Shown: piece after piece, positions 1 to 7,152 of the stretch | Layout of the letters: the number at the start of each line of letters is the position of its first letter | Position numbering within the stretch: the first letter of the stretch is position 1 | Origin: Heteroscillospira sp050943935 | GTDB taxonomy: Bacteria > Bacillota > Clostridia > Oscillospirales > Oscillospiraceae | Assembly: GCA_050943935.1 (NCBI GenBank) | Contig: JBMNQC010000008.1 | Location: 1 to 64,000 of the forward strand | Length of the DNA: 64,000 nt | Direction: 5' to 3' | Notes under the pieces: generated by a model | What the model saw: only the letters and a program-made list of their open reading frames with translations | Database searches by the model: none | What the model was told of the DNA's origin: nothing | Program-made: the position numbers and the translations under genes

Positions 1-24
1 ACTGTAACTATTGCGCAAAAATAC

Positions 25-468
25 ATGAGCCGTGTGACGATATTGGATGCAGCCCCGAATGGCGAGGCCTGCAAGGGAGGGGCGAAGCGTGAGCATGATA
101 TGGTGCGCCTGCGGGAGGACGCCACGGACAAGCAGGGCAGCGCGGCGGTGGAGCTGTACCCCACCCTCAAGGGTCAGGGCGCGCTTGTAAAGGCCGGGGC
201 GCGCATCAACTGGAACGGAGCGCTGAAAAGGGCTGCCGCCGACCTGTGGGGCACACCGGAGAACAGCCCGGAGGCAGCGCCGGAGCTGTGGGAGGATATA
301 GCCTACCGGGAGGGATTTCGTATCATCCCCGCGACCATCACGGCGGGACTGGCCTTTGACCTTGGCGAGCGCGGCTGGTGGGGCGGCCAGCTGTACGAGT
401 CCCTGCTGACTGCAAACGTGAATACTCCGGAGGCATATCCGGACGGCTGGGAGAAGGTGAGAGAGTGA
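25..468 (+). CDS. Phage carbohydrate-binding-like protein, possibly 5'-truncated
   Basis: 147 aa from the first ATG. The frame stays open to base 1 and there is no clear Shine-Dalgarno before the ATG, so the real start may lie outside the window. The C-terminal half has spaced aromatics (WEDIAYREGF, WWGGQLYESL, AYPDGWEKV) in the pattern of small chitin/carbohydrate-binding modules found in phage tail and lysis-region proteins. Its stop overlaps the GTG start of the next gene by four bases, so both belong to one prophage late operon. The role in host-surface binding is inference from family and position. Confidence 0.55.
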   Translation: MSRVTILDAAPNGEACKGGAKREHDMVRLREDATDKQGSAAVELYPTLKGQGALVKAGARINWNGALKRAAADLWGTPENSPEAAPELWEDIAYREGFRIIPATITAGLAFDLGERGWWGGQLYESLLTANVNTPEAYPDGWEKVRE

Positions 469-773
469 CTATAACACTTTCATGGAGCACTATTCTGACG
501 GTCTCAGCGGTCTTAGGAGCAATTGCTACTATAGCAACATATCTAATTAAGGTTGTCCATTGGATGGACAGGCAGAAAGCACAGGACGCGGATATAGTGG
601 ATATGCGGAAACAGCACGACGCAGACATGGCGGCTATTAAGCAGGAACAAAGCTTGCTTACCTACGGCATTTTAGCCTGTCTCAAAGGACTGAAAGAAAC
701 CGGGTGTAATGGGCCTGTTACAGAGGCAATAGACAAAATTGAAAAGCACTTGAATATGAAAGCCCACGAGTGA
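465..773 (+). CDS. Holin-like phage membrane protein
   Basis: 102 aa starting at GTG 465, which overlaps the upstream TGA (GTGA) and follows a GAGAAGGTGAGAG purine stretch. One N-terminal transmembrane segment (about residues 5-25) is followed by a charged, probably coiled-coil region (HWMDRQKAQDADIVDMRKQH) and a short Cys-containing tail. Lysis cassettes of Clostridia phages often carry such proteins just before a small holin and the endolysin. The holin or spanin-like role is inferred from position and topology. An ATG-initiated reading from 378 would run through the upstream gene and is less likely. Confidence 0.6.
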   Translation: MTITLSWSTILTVSAVLGAIATIATYLIKVVHWMDRQKAQDADIVDMRKQHDADMAAIKQEQSLLTYGILACLKGLKETGCNGPVTEAIDKIEKHLNMKAHE

Positions 774-786
774 AAGGAAAAGATAT

Positions 787-966
787 ATGAAATTTCTTGA
801 TAATATGGCAGCTCTAATCAAAGTGAAAACCATTGTAACCCTTGTTGTTCTCGCTGTATTCGCCGTGCTTTCCCTGCGCGGTGACATTACGCCAGATAAC
901 GTCATGGTCATAACTTCAACCGTAGTCTCTTTCTACTTCGGTACGGTGTACGAAAAGAAAGGATAG
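787..966 (+). CDS. Small phage holin
   Basis: 59 aa, initiated by ATG 787 after AAAGGAAAAG. It has a hydrophobic segment at about residues 12-29 (VKTIVTLVVLAVFAVL) and a second weaker one at about 38-52, ending in basic EKKG. Size, topology and position 3 bp before the endolysin fit a class II-type phage holin that would permeabilise the membrane for lysis. I recognise no specific family, so the functional call rests on context. Confidence 0.6.
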   Translation: MKFLDNMAALIKVKTIVTLVVLAVFAVLSLRGDITPDNVMVITSTVVSFYFGTVYEKKG

Positions 967-969
967 ACC

Positions 970-2211
970 ATGATTCTGACAATCAAAAATCCCCGCAGGG
1001 CAGAACTATACATAAGCGCCGGGCGGCACACAGCCGCCCAGGTGCGCAAGCTCACCGGAGCTGATGTGGTCATAAACGGCGGTCTATACGATATGGGCAC
1101 AATGGCTCCAAACTGTCACCTGAGAGTGAAGAACGTGGACTATGCCTCTGACCCGTATAACTACATCTACGGCTACGGCTGGCACAACGGCAAAGCCGAC
1201 CTTCGCCCGGTGGAGAGCCGGAACAAGGTGACGATGGACAACTACATTTGCTGCTCATGGATGGTCACGGAGGGCAAGGCGGCAGACATGGTATACGCCC
1301 CTGCCACCGGCGGCAGCTGGGGCAATACCGCCATAGGCCGTCTGGCTGACGGCAGCATTGTAGTGAACGTACACGGCGAGAGTGACCCCAGGACGCCCGA
1401 ACAGCTGCAGGGTGAAATGATACAGGCCGGGTGCGTGGACGCGCTGCGCCTTGACGGCGGCGTCTCCAGCCAGCTATCCAGCGAAGCGGGAGAAGTGACA
1501 AGCGCCCGGAAAGTACACAACTACCTCTGCATCTGGGGCGAGGTTGAAAAGAAGGAGGACGAGCCTTTGAAAATTTATCTTTCCCCATCCAGTCAACCGG
1601 CGAACATCTACGCGGTGGGAAACACCAACGAGCAGACCCAATGCAACAGGATAGCGGAGTATGCCAAAACCGCGCTTGAAAGATGCGGCTTTGAAGTGAA
1701 GAAAGCTCCCGAGGGGCAGAGCTATGTTAGCAATGTGAATGAATCCGACGCATGGGGCGCGGACATTCATGTGCCGATACATACCAACGCCGGAGGCGGT
1801 CATGGCCCTATAGTGTTCATTTATTCACGCAGTACAAGCCGTCTGACGCTTGCACAGCCTGTCTACGATGCGCTGAATGAGATTGTACCCACTCCCTCTA
1901 AATACGGCGTACAGGCCAAGCCCGGACTTTACGAGATAGCTAACAGCGACGGCAAGTGCGTGTATATCGAGTGCGCTTTCCATGACGACCCGGAGGAAGC
2001 CCGGTGGATTATAGACAACGCCCGGGAGCTGGGCGAAACCATAGCAAAGGGACTGTGCCGGGGCTGCGGCGTGAAGTATATTCCGCCCGCCGAAACCGTG
2101 GACAAGCTGTATAAAGTCCAGTTGGGGGCTTTTCGTGAACGTGCCAACGCTGAGGCGTTGAGCGCAGAACTGAAGAAAAAAGGCTACGATAATTTCATCA
2201 TCCAGGGATAG
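970..2211 (+). CDS. Modular phage endolysin: phosphodiester glycosidase + amidase_3 + SPOR
   Basis: 413 aa, ATG preceded by AAAGGA at 7 nt. Residues about 1-190 resemble the phosphodiester glycosidase (NAGPA/DUF2233) family: VINGGLYDMGTM, NTAIGRLADGS, DALRLDGGVSSQL. Residues about 200-365 look like a zinc N-acetylmuramoyl-L-alanine amidase (amidase_3): IYLSPSSQ, the VPIHTNA histidine, and the late Glu in VYIECAFHDD. The last ~35 residues (KVQLGAFRERANAEALSAEL) are a SPOR peptidoglycan-binding repeat. It would cut peptidoglycan at the end of phage growth. There is no signal peptide, as expected for a holin-dependent lysin. A strong terminator follows directly. Confidence 0.8.
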   Translation: MILTIKNPRRAELYISAGRHTAAQVRKLTGADVVINGGLYDMGTMAPNCHLRVKNVDYASDPYNYIYGYGWHNGKADLRPVESRNKVTMDNYICCSWMVTEGKAADMVYAPATGGSWGNTAIGRLADGSIVVNVHGESDPRTPEQLQGEMIQAGCVDALRLDGGVSSQLSSEAGEVTSARKVHNYLCIWGEVEKKEDEPLKIYLSPSSQPANIYAVGNTNEQTQCNRIAEYAKTALERCGFEVKKAPEGQSYVSNVNESDAWGADIHVPIHTNAGGGHGPIVFIYSRSTSRLTLAQPVYDALNEIVPTPSKYGVQAKPGLYEIANSDGKCVYIECAFHDDPEEARWIIDNARELGETIAKGLCRGCGVKYIPPAETVDKLYKVQLGAFRERANAEALSAELKKKGYDNFIIQG

Positions 2212-2212
2212 G

Positions 2213-2241
2213 AAAAGGGAGGCTTCGGCCTCCCTTTTTTT
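2213..2241 (+). terminator. Intrinsic terminator after endolysin
   Basis: GGGAGGC-TTCG-GCCTCCC, a perfect 7-bp stem with a UUCG tetraloop, followed by seven T residues. It closes the prophage lysis operon. Confidence 0.92.
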
Positions 2242-2269
2242 ATTTTTTGCGCTTTTTTAGAAAAAGCCA

Positions 2270-2298
2270 TTGACATACTATCGAGAGTATGTTATTAT
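2270..2298 (+). promoter_or_regulatory. SigA promoter with embedded palindromic operator
   Basis: TTGACA (2270-2275), 17-bp spacer, TATTAT (2293-2298). The spacer contains an 18-bp near-perfect palindrome at 2274-2291 (CATACT..AGTATG, one mismatched pair). A repressor dimer bound there would sit between the -35 and -10 elements. The likely regulated gene is the small ORF starting at 2323; the ribbon-helix-helix protein at 2606 is a plausible binder (inference). Confidence 0.75.
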
Positions 2299-2322
2299 AG
2301 TTACAGAAAGGAGGTAAACACA

Positions 2323-2451
2323 TTGAGTAAGCAAAAGCGGAAAAAGAAAAGCGGCAACAAGACAGAGCCGGACAGCTACTTAAATCTTGTTACCGCAATC
2401 CTAAACCTCGTGATTGCGATTCTACTCTTGATAGAAAAGCTCACCGAGTAA
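2323..2451 (+). CDS. Small basic-N-terminus membrane peptide
   Basis: 42 aa, TTG start with a strong AAAGGAGG Shine-Dalgarno 8 nt upstream. A highly basic head (SKQKRKKKSGNK) is followed by one hydrophobic segment (YLNLVTAILNLVIAILLLIE). It lies just downstream of the palindromic promoter, so it is probably expressed. I do not recognise it. Single-pass peptides of this kind occur in mobile elements and in type I toxin-like loci, but nothing here shows toxicity. Confidence 0.5.
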   Translation: MSKQKRKKKSGNKTEPDSYLNLVTAILNLVIAILLLIEKLTE

Positions 2452-2517
2452 GGGCAGGGGGAGCAATCCCCCTTGCTCTTACAGGATAACACAAATAATG
2501 CTCAATGTCAAATTGCT

Positions 2518-2634
2518 ATGGACGCTTTAATTTATACTTTGTGCGGAGTAAGCGCGACGCTCGCGGTATGCTCTATCGTTATCAATCTCAAGAGGAGGCG
2601 GAAAAATGGCGGAAACCGAGAAAAGAAAGACTAA
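2518..2634 (+). CDS. Putative small membrane peptide
   Basis: 38 aa (MDALIYTLCGVSATLAVCSI...), one hydrophobic segment and a strongly basic tail (LKRRRKNGGNREKK). It overlaps the start of the ribbon-helix-helix gene at 2606 in another frame. The ribosome-binding site is poor. The call rests on membrane-peptide composition and position, so confidence is low. Confidence 0.35.
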   Translation: MDALIYTLCGVSATLAVCSIVINLKRRRKNGGNREKKD

Positions 2635-2800
2635 AACCTCGTCGGCGGTAAAACAGCGGTACAATCAAAAGACATACGGAGCGGTTACTGCCTATGTGCC
2701 GAAAGAGCTTGCGGCAGCTTTCAAAGAGAAATGCGCCGCCGAGGGTATCTCGCAAGCGCAGATTGTCAAAAAAGCGATTGAGGATTTCTTATCGCAGTAA
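2606..2800 (+). CDS. Ribbon-helix-helix (Arc/CopG-like) DNA-binding protein
   Basis: 64 aa with an AGGAGGCGG Shine-Dalgarno. A basic N-terminus (KRKTKTSSAVKQRYN) leads to a short beta-strand (VTAYVPKEL) and two helices (AAAFKEKCAAEGISQAQIVK, KAIEDFL), the ribbon-helix-helix layout of Arc/CopG repressors and type II antitoxins. Such proteins are common in phages and conjugative elements. No toxin partner lies next to it. It could bind the palindrome at 2274-2291, which is untested. Confidence 0.65.
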   Translation: MAETEKRKTKTSSAVKQRYNQKTYGAVTAYVPKELAAAFKEKCAAEGISQAQIVKKAIEDFLSQ

Positions 2801-2804
2801 CGAG

Positions 2805-2830
2805 ACAGAGGGCGGGAAACCGCCCTCTGT
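2805..2830 (+). terminator. Perfect hairpin between RHH gene and IS30
   Basis: ACAGAGGGCGG-GAAA-CCGCCCTCTGT, an 11-bp perfect stem with a GNRA loop, 4 nt after the RHH stop codon. Only a weak T stretch follows (TGTACTT), so termination strength is uncertain. It may also mark the left boundary region of the IS30 element. Confidence 0.5.
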
Positions 2831-2854
2831 TGTACTTATATGGAGGGTGCTACA

Positions 2855-3901
2855 ATGGGTAAACTGTACCATCAATTAACGTGGAACGATAGACTGAAAA
2901 TCGAGGCGCGGATAAATATAGGGTACAAGCCTCAGCGGATAGCCGATGAACTTGGCGTACATGTCAGCACCATATACCGCGAATTAAAGCGCGGGACCTA
3001 TGAACATCTTAACTAGGACTATACCACAGAGACGCGGTATAGCCCTGAAATAGCTGAGGCTCGCTATCAAGAGGGGCTTTCGGCTAAAGGTGCGCCTCTC
3101 AAAATCGGCAAAAACCATGCCGCCGCGCAGTTTATCGAGGACAAAATTATTAACGATAATTATTCGCCAGCGGCGGTGTGCGCCCTCTTGCGCTCAGAGG
3201 AATGTGAGCATCTTGGTATTACCTTTTGTAGAGCCACAATTTACAAGTACGTCGATAACGGCGTTTTCCTCAACCTTACAAACAAAGACCTCCCCGAAAA
3301 GGGCGACCGCAAACGGGAATATAAGGAAGTGCGCCCGAGACAGAAACGGGCTAACGCCGGAAAGAATATTGAGCAGCGACCGGAGTATATCAACGACCGC
3401 CAAGAACCCGGACATTGGGAAATGGATACCGTCGTCGGAAAGAAAAAAACAAAGGCACGGCTCCTTGTTCTCTCCGAGCGGGTAACCCGGCGCGAAATCA
3501 TTATACGCATAAAAGACGGGGGTGCCGAAACTGTCGTACAGGCATTAGACCGCCTTGAACGGCTTTACGGTGCGGCGTTCTATCAGATTTTCAAGTCAAT
3601 AACCGTAGACAACGGTTCTGAATTTGCCGACGCTGACGGCCTAGAAAGGAGCGCAAGACGAAAGAACGGCAAACGGACAGAGGTTTATTATTGTCATGCG
3701 TATTGCTCTTGTGAGCGCGGTACCAACGAGAATATTAATCGAATGATACGCCGTCACTTTCCGAAAGGCACAGATTTTGACAAAGTGACGGCGGCTGAGG
3801 TAAAGCGCGTTGAGCTATGGATTAACACCTATCCGCGAGAAATTCTCGGCTTTATGAGCGCGTCGCAAATGTTTGAAGCTGTGTTTCGGCGTGCGGCATA
3901 A
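2855..3901 (+). pseudogene. IS30-family transposase interrupted by an amber codon
   Basis: One continuous frame of 349 codons from ATG 2855 (GGAGGG upstream), broken only by TAG at 3014-3016 (codon 54). Residues 1-52 form an HTH for end recognition (RIADELGVHVSTIYRELKRG). After the stop, the frame continues with the IS30 DDE core: HWEMDTVVGKKK (first Asp), SITVDNGSEFAD (second Asp) and CERGTNENINRMIRR (Glu). The C-terminal part could only be made by reinitiation (ATG 3176) or read-through. TAG is one base from TCG (Ser), so a recent point mutation is likely. Terminal inverted repeats were not confidently located. Confidence 0.85.
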
Positions 3902-3970
3902 CCACAATTAAAAATCGTTCTATCTTTTTCGCAGAAAATACTTGACATTTGCGAACTTTTCAGACTTTTA

Positions 3971-4000
3971 TTCTGGAGCGCCCGGTTGGGCGCTCCAGAA
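3971..4000. terminator. Hairpin between IS30 and copA (convergent)
   Basis: TTCTGGAGCGCCC-GGTT-GGGCGCTCCAGAA, a 13-bp perfect stem just past the convergent copA stop codon. There is no long T tract on either strand, so it may act as a weak bidirectional terminator or an mRNA 3'-end stabiliser. Confidence 0.55.
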
Positions 4001-4006
4001 TTCCGC

Positions 4007-4216
4007 TTATTCCACAGACAGGACGGTATAATCCCTGTCTTCCACGGCCTTTTTCAAAGTGTCCGGGGCAACGGTGGCACACAGGGACACCACGGCAGTA
4101 CCTTTAGTGTGGCTCACCTCGGCGCTCTCCACCTGGGGCAGGGCCTCCAGGGCGCTCTTCACGCTGGCCTCGCAGTGAGGGCACATCATACCCTCTATCT
4201 TCAGAGTCATAGTCAT
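4007..4216 (-). CDS. copZ: CopZ copper chaperone, internal translation start inside copA
   Basis: 69 aa (MTMTLKIEGMMCPHC...) in the same frame as the copA 3' end. A near-ideal ribosome-binding site, AAAGGAGGTGAAAAGC, sits directly before the ATG, 8 nt from the AGGAGG core, although it lies within the copA coding frame. This suggests free CopZ is made in addition to the CopA-CopZ fusion. The domain is a complete ferredoxin-like HMA fold with the MxCxxC copper site. Inference: an ancestral copA-copZ gene pair fused by loss of the copA stop codon. Confidence 0.6.
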   Translation of the reverse strand: MTMTLKIEGMMCPHCEASVKSALEALPQVESAEVSHTKGTAVVSLCATVAPDTLKKAVEDRDYTVLSVE

Positions 4217-6514
4217 GCTTTTCACCTCCTTTGTATTATCTCCTTTGCGGAGCTTCTTATCACGACCGGAGTCGTGAATTTTCAGCAGATTCAGCCGCAG
4301 GGCGTTGGTCACCACGCAGAAGCTGGAAAGGCTCATGGCGGCCGCGGCAAACATGGGGTTCAAGGTAAGTCCCAGGGGGATGAGCAGGCCCGCAGCCAGG
4401 GGGATGCCTATGGTGTTGTAGAAAAACGCCCAGAACAGGTTCTCATGGATGTTCCGCAGGGTAGCGCGGCTGAGGCGCACGGCGGCGGGCACGTCGCTGA
4501 GGCGGCTGTGCATAAGCACCACGTCCGCTGCGTCTATGGCCACGTCCGTGCCCGCGCCTATTGCTATGCCTATATCCGCCCGTGTAAGGGCGGGGGCGTC
4601 GTTTATACCGTCGCCCACCATGGCGACCTTACCCTTTTCCCGCAGGGAGCGTATCACCTGCTCCTTGCCCGCAGGCAGAACTCCGGCTATCACCTCGTCC
4701 ACCCCCGCCTGGCGGCCTATGGCTTTGGCCGTGCGCTCGTTATCGCCGGTGAGCATGACCACATGGATGCCCATGTTGCGCAGCTCCCGCACCGCCCGGG
4801 GAGAGTCCTCCTTTATCACGTCTGCCACGGCGATGACGCCCAGCAGAGTGCCGTCCGCGGCGAAGAACAGGGGCGTTTTACCCTCCTCCGCCAAAGATAT
4901 GGCCTGCGCATCCAGACCTTCATCTACATCGGCTACAGAGCCGATAAAGCTGCGGCTGCCGCCGGAGAGCTGCCGTCCCCGGAGCGCAGCGGTGAGTCCG
5001 CTGCCGGTGAGAGTACGGAAATCTTCCGTCTCCTCCGGCTGTATCCTTTTTTCTCCGGCATAGGTCATAACCGCCCGGGCCAGGGGATGCTCGCTCTTCT
5101 GCTCCAGAGCGGCGGCCAGCGCCACCAGCTCACCTTCGTCCACGCCCGGTGCGGGCAGCACATCGGTCACACGGGGCTCTCCCAAAGTGATGGTGCCCGT
5201 CTTGTCCAGGGCGACTATGCTCACCTTGCCCGCCTCCTCAAGGGAGACTGCGGTCTTGAACAAAATGCCGTTTTTCGCGCCCACGCCGCTGCCCACCATG
5301 ATGGCCACAGGCGTTGCAAGGCCCAGGGCGCAGGGGCAGCTTATCACCAGCACGGATATACCCCGTGCCAGGGCGAAGCCCAGAGACTGACCCAGCAGCA
5401 GCCACACGGCTATGGTGACTGCGCTGATTATCATCACCGTCGGGACGAACACGCCGGACACCCTGTCCGCCACCTTGGCTATGGGGGCCTTGGTGGCCGC
5501 GGCGTCGGACACCATGCGGATTATCTGAGCCAAAGTGGTATCCTCGCCCACCCGCGTGGCCTCGCACCGGAGGAAGCCGGACTGGTTCAGGGTGGCGGCG
5601 GACACTCCGTCCCCCACCGTCTTATCCACGGGGATGCTCTCGCCGGTGAGGGCCGACTCATTCACGGCGCTGGCGCCGTCCACTACCACGCCGTCCACAG
5701 GGATATGCTCTCCGGGACGCACCACAAAAACGTCTCCCTTTTTCACCTGCTCCACAGGCACGGTGACTTCCGCGCCGTCCCGGAGAACGACGGCGGTTTT
5801 GGGCGCAAGCTGCATCAGGCTGCGCAGGGCGTCGGTGGTGGCGCCCCGGCTTCTGGCCTCAAGCATTTTGCCAACGGTGATCAGCGCCAGTATCATGGCG
5901 GCGGACTCAAAATAAAACTCGTGCATCAGCTCCATCACCCGGGCCATGTCGCCCCGGAGCTGAGCGTCAGTCATGGCAAAAAGGGCGTAGGTGCTGTATA
6001 CGAAAGCCGCGGCGCTGCCCAGGGCCACCAGCGTATCCATATTGGGTGCCCGGTGCCAAAGTCCCCGGAAGCCGCTGATGAAGAACTTCTGGTTCACCAC
6101 CATAACCGCCCCCGTGAGCAGCAGCTGGATAAGCCCCATGGCCACATGGTTGTCCGCCATGAAAGCCGGGAGCGGCCAGTTCCACATCATGTGGCCCATG
6201 GAGAGATACATAAGCGCCAGCAGGAAGCCCACGGACCAGAGCAGGCGGCGCTTCAGAACCGGCGTCTCCTTGTCTGCCAGGGCGTCCTCTCCCGCAGCGG
6301 GAGCGCTCTCATAGTCGGAGCCTTTCTGCGCGGCGCCGTAGCCCGCGGCCTCAACCGCCGCTATGATATCTGCGGCCGCCCCGCCCTCAACGCCCATGGA
6401 GTTCGTAAGCAGATTCACCGAGCAGGACTTCACGCCCGGCACGGCGGCCACGGCTTTTTCCACCCGGTTTGCGCAGGCCGCGCAGCTCATGCCCGTTACC
6501 CTATACTGTTCCAT
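4007..6514 (-). CDS. copA: Cu(I)-translocating P1B ATPase with in-frame C-terminal CopZ domain
   Basis: 835 aa starting at MEQYRV, chosen because GAGGAGG lies 8 nt upstream; an earlier in-frame ATG lacks this. The N-terminal metal-binding domain has GMSCAACA. Eight membrane helices follow, with the CPC copper site (VISCPCALGLATP), the phosphorylated Asp (DKTGTIT), TGES and GDGINDAPAL. It exports copper from the cytoplasm. Unusually, the C-terminus continues through a charged linker into a second metal-binding domain (GMMCPHCEASV), the sequence of a CopZ chaperone. The gene is third in an operon with csoR and overlaps the small Cys-rich peptide gene. Confidence 0.95.
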   Translation of the reverse strand: MEQYRVTGMSCAACANRVEKAVAAVPGVKSCSVNLLTNSMGVEGGAAADIIAAVEAAGYGAAQKGSDYESAPAAGEDALADKETPVLKRRLLWSVGFLLALMYLSMGHMMWNWPLPAFMADNHVAMGLIQLLLTGAVMVVNQKFFISGFRGLWHRAPNMDTLVALGSAAAFVYSTYALFAMTDAQLRGDMARVMELMHEFYFESAAMILALITVGKMLEARSRGATTDALRSLMQLAPKTAVVLRDGAEVTVPVEQVKKGDVFVVRPGEHIPVDGVVVDGASAVNESALTGESIPVDKTVGDGVSAATLNQSGFLRCEATRVGEDTTLAQIIRMVSDAAATKAPIAKVADRVSGVFVPTVMIISAVTIAVWLLLGQSLGFALARGISVLVISCPCALGLATPVAIMVGSGVGAKNGILFKTAVSLEEAGKVSIVALDKTGTITLGEPRVTDVLPAPGVDEGELVALAAALEQKSEHPLARAVMTYAGEKRIQPEETEDFRTLTGSGLTAALRGRQLSGGSRSFIGSVADVDEGLDAQAISLAEEGKTPLFFAADGTLLGVIAVADVIKEDSPRAVRELRNMGIHVVMLTGDNERTAKAIGRQAGVDEVIAGVLPAGKEQVIRSLREKGKVAMVGDGINDAPALTRADIGIAIGAGTDVAIDAADVVLMHSRLSDVPAAVRLSRATLRNIHENLFWAFFYNTIGIPLAAGLLIPLGLTLNPMFAAAAMSLSSFCVVTNALRLNLLKIHDSGRDKKLRKGDNTKEVKSMTMTLKIEGMMCPHCEASVKSALEALPQVESAEVSHTKGTAVVSLCATVAPDTLKKAVEDRDYTVLSVE

Positions 6515-6662
6515 TTCGCTTATCCTCCTCAGATCGGGCCGCACAGCCATCGCAGCCGGAGCAGCTTCCGCCGCAGCCGCCGCGTCGGCGCTGCTTTCTT
6601 ATACTGCGCACAGCCAGCACGGCCAGCGCGGCTATGACCGCGCCAATTACAAAATCTATCAT
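6501..6662 (-). CDS. Cys-rich single-pass membrane peptide (FeoB-associated type)
   Basis: 53 aa. One transmembrane segment (FVIGAVIAALAVLAV) precedes a basic stretch (RSIRKQRRRG) and a Cys cluster (CGGSCSGCDGC). This matches the small FeoB-associated Cys-rich membrane proteins, which occur beside metal transporters. It starts 8 nt after the csoR stop, with GAGG upstream, and its 3' end overlaps the copA start by 14 bases, so the three genes are co-transcribed. A role in metal binding at the membrane is inferred from the cysteines. Confidence 0.7.
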   Translation of the reverse strand: MIDFVIGAVIAALAVLAVRSIRKQRRRGGCGGSCSGCDGCAARSEEDKRNGTV

Positions 6663-6670
6663 TGTTTACC

Positions 6671-6970
6671 TCATTTCATAAGCTTCTGCATGGTGTCCAG
6701 CAGCTCATCCACCACTTCGTCGCGCCCGGCGCGTATGTCCTCGGTGACGCAGCTGCGGATGTGGCTGGCCAGCAGCTCCCGGCTGAAGGCGTTCATAGCC
6801 GCCGAGACTGCCGCGGACTGCACCAGTATGTCCGGACAGTATGCGTTTTTTTCCACCATGCCCCGTATGCCCCGTATCTGTCCTTCAATACGGCTCAGCC
6901 GGTTCATCAGTTTTTTATATTCCTCCTCAGACCGCTCCTTGGTCTTGTGACAGCATTGTTTTTCTTCCAC
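6671..6970 (-). CDS. csoR: Copper-sensing transcriptional repressor
   Basis: 99 aa, CsoR/RcnR family four-helix protein. It retains the Cu(I) ligands of CsoR: Cys in NAYCPDILVQ, then His and Cys in LLASHIRSC. The start is GTG 6970 (MEEKQCCHK), because the promoter and both operators lie upstream of it; an in-frame ATG at 7042 falls in the -35 region and would not be transcribed. The N-terminus also carries an extra CC pair. Apo-CsoR should repress csoR, the Cys-rich peptide gene and copA until Cu(I) binds. Confidence 0.9.
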   Translation of the reverse strand: MEEKQCCHKTKERSEEEYKKLMNRLSRIEGQIRGIRGMVEKNAYCPDILVQSAAVSAAMNAFSRELLASHIRSCVTEDIRAGRDEVVDELLDTMQKLMK

Positions 6971-6992
6971 TTGCAGCACCTCGCAGCTCAAT

Positions 6993-7009
6993 ATACCCTC
7001 TGGGGGTAT
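6993..7009. promoter_or_regulatory. CsoR-type operator 1
   Basis: ATACCCTCTGGGGGTAT, a 17-bp inverted repeat (ATACCC/GGGTAT) of the CsoR operator type, between the -10 region and the GTG start of csoR. Confidence 0.8.
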
Positions 7010-7013
7010 CTCT

Positions 7014-7042
7014 ACAATATACCCTTCCGGGGTATTTGTCAA
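7014..7042 (-). promoter_or_regulatory. csoR-copA promoter overlapping CsoR operator 2
   Basis: On the minus strand, TTGACA at 7042-7037 is followed by TATATT (15-bp spacing) or TATTGT (17-bp spacing). A second operator, ATACCCTTCCGGGGTAT (7019-7035), fills the spacer, so CsoR binding would block RNA polymerase. Confidence 0.8.
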
Positions 7043-7085
7043 GACTGTTTTTCATATTATGTACACTTTTTTGAAAAATAGACGC

Positions 7086-7118
7086 AAAAAAGCCCGCCGC
7101 ATATTGCGGCGGGCTTTT
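7086..7118. terminator. Bidirectional terminator
   Basis: GCCCGCCGC-ATATT-GCGGCGGGC flanked by A6 on the left and T4 on the right. On the minus strand it ends the nitroreductase transcript in a T6 run. Confidence 0.88.
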
Positions 7119-7152
7119 GCTGACGGCGCTATGGGCTGTTCACCGTCCCCAT

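Noticed and set aside
3014..3016. TAG recoding (stop reassignment) in the IS30 transposase
   Set aside because: TAG ends other genes in the window normally, for example 787-966 and 970-2211.
3986..6637. 883-aa plus-strand ORF antisense to copA
   Set aside because: Composition is His/Gly-rich shadow of a GC-rich gene; copA motifs are complete on the other strand.
6971..7042. N-terminal extension of csoR from ATG 7042
   Set aside because: It lies within the promoter and operators, so it would not be in the transcript.
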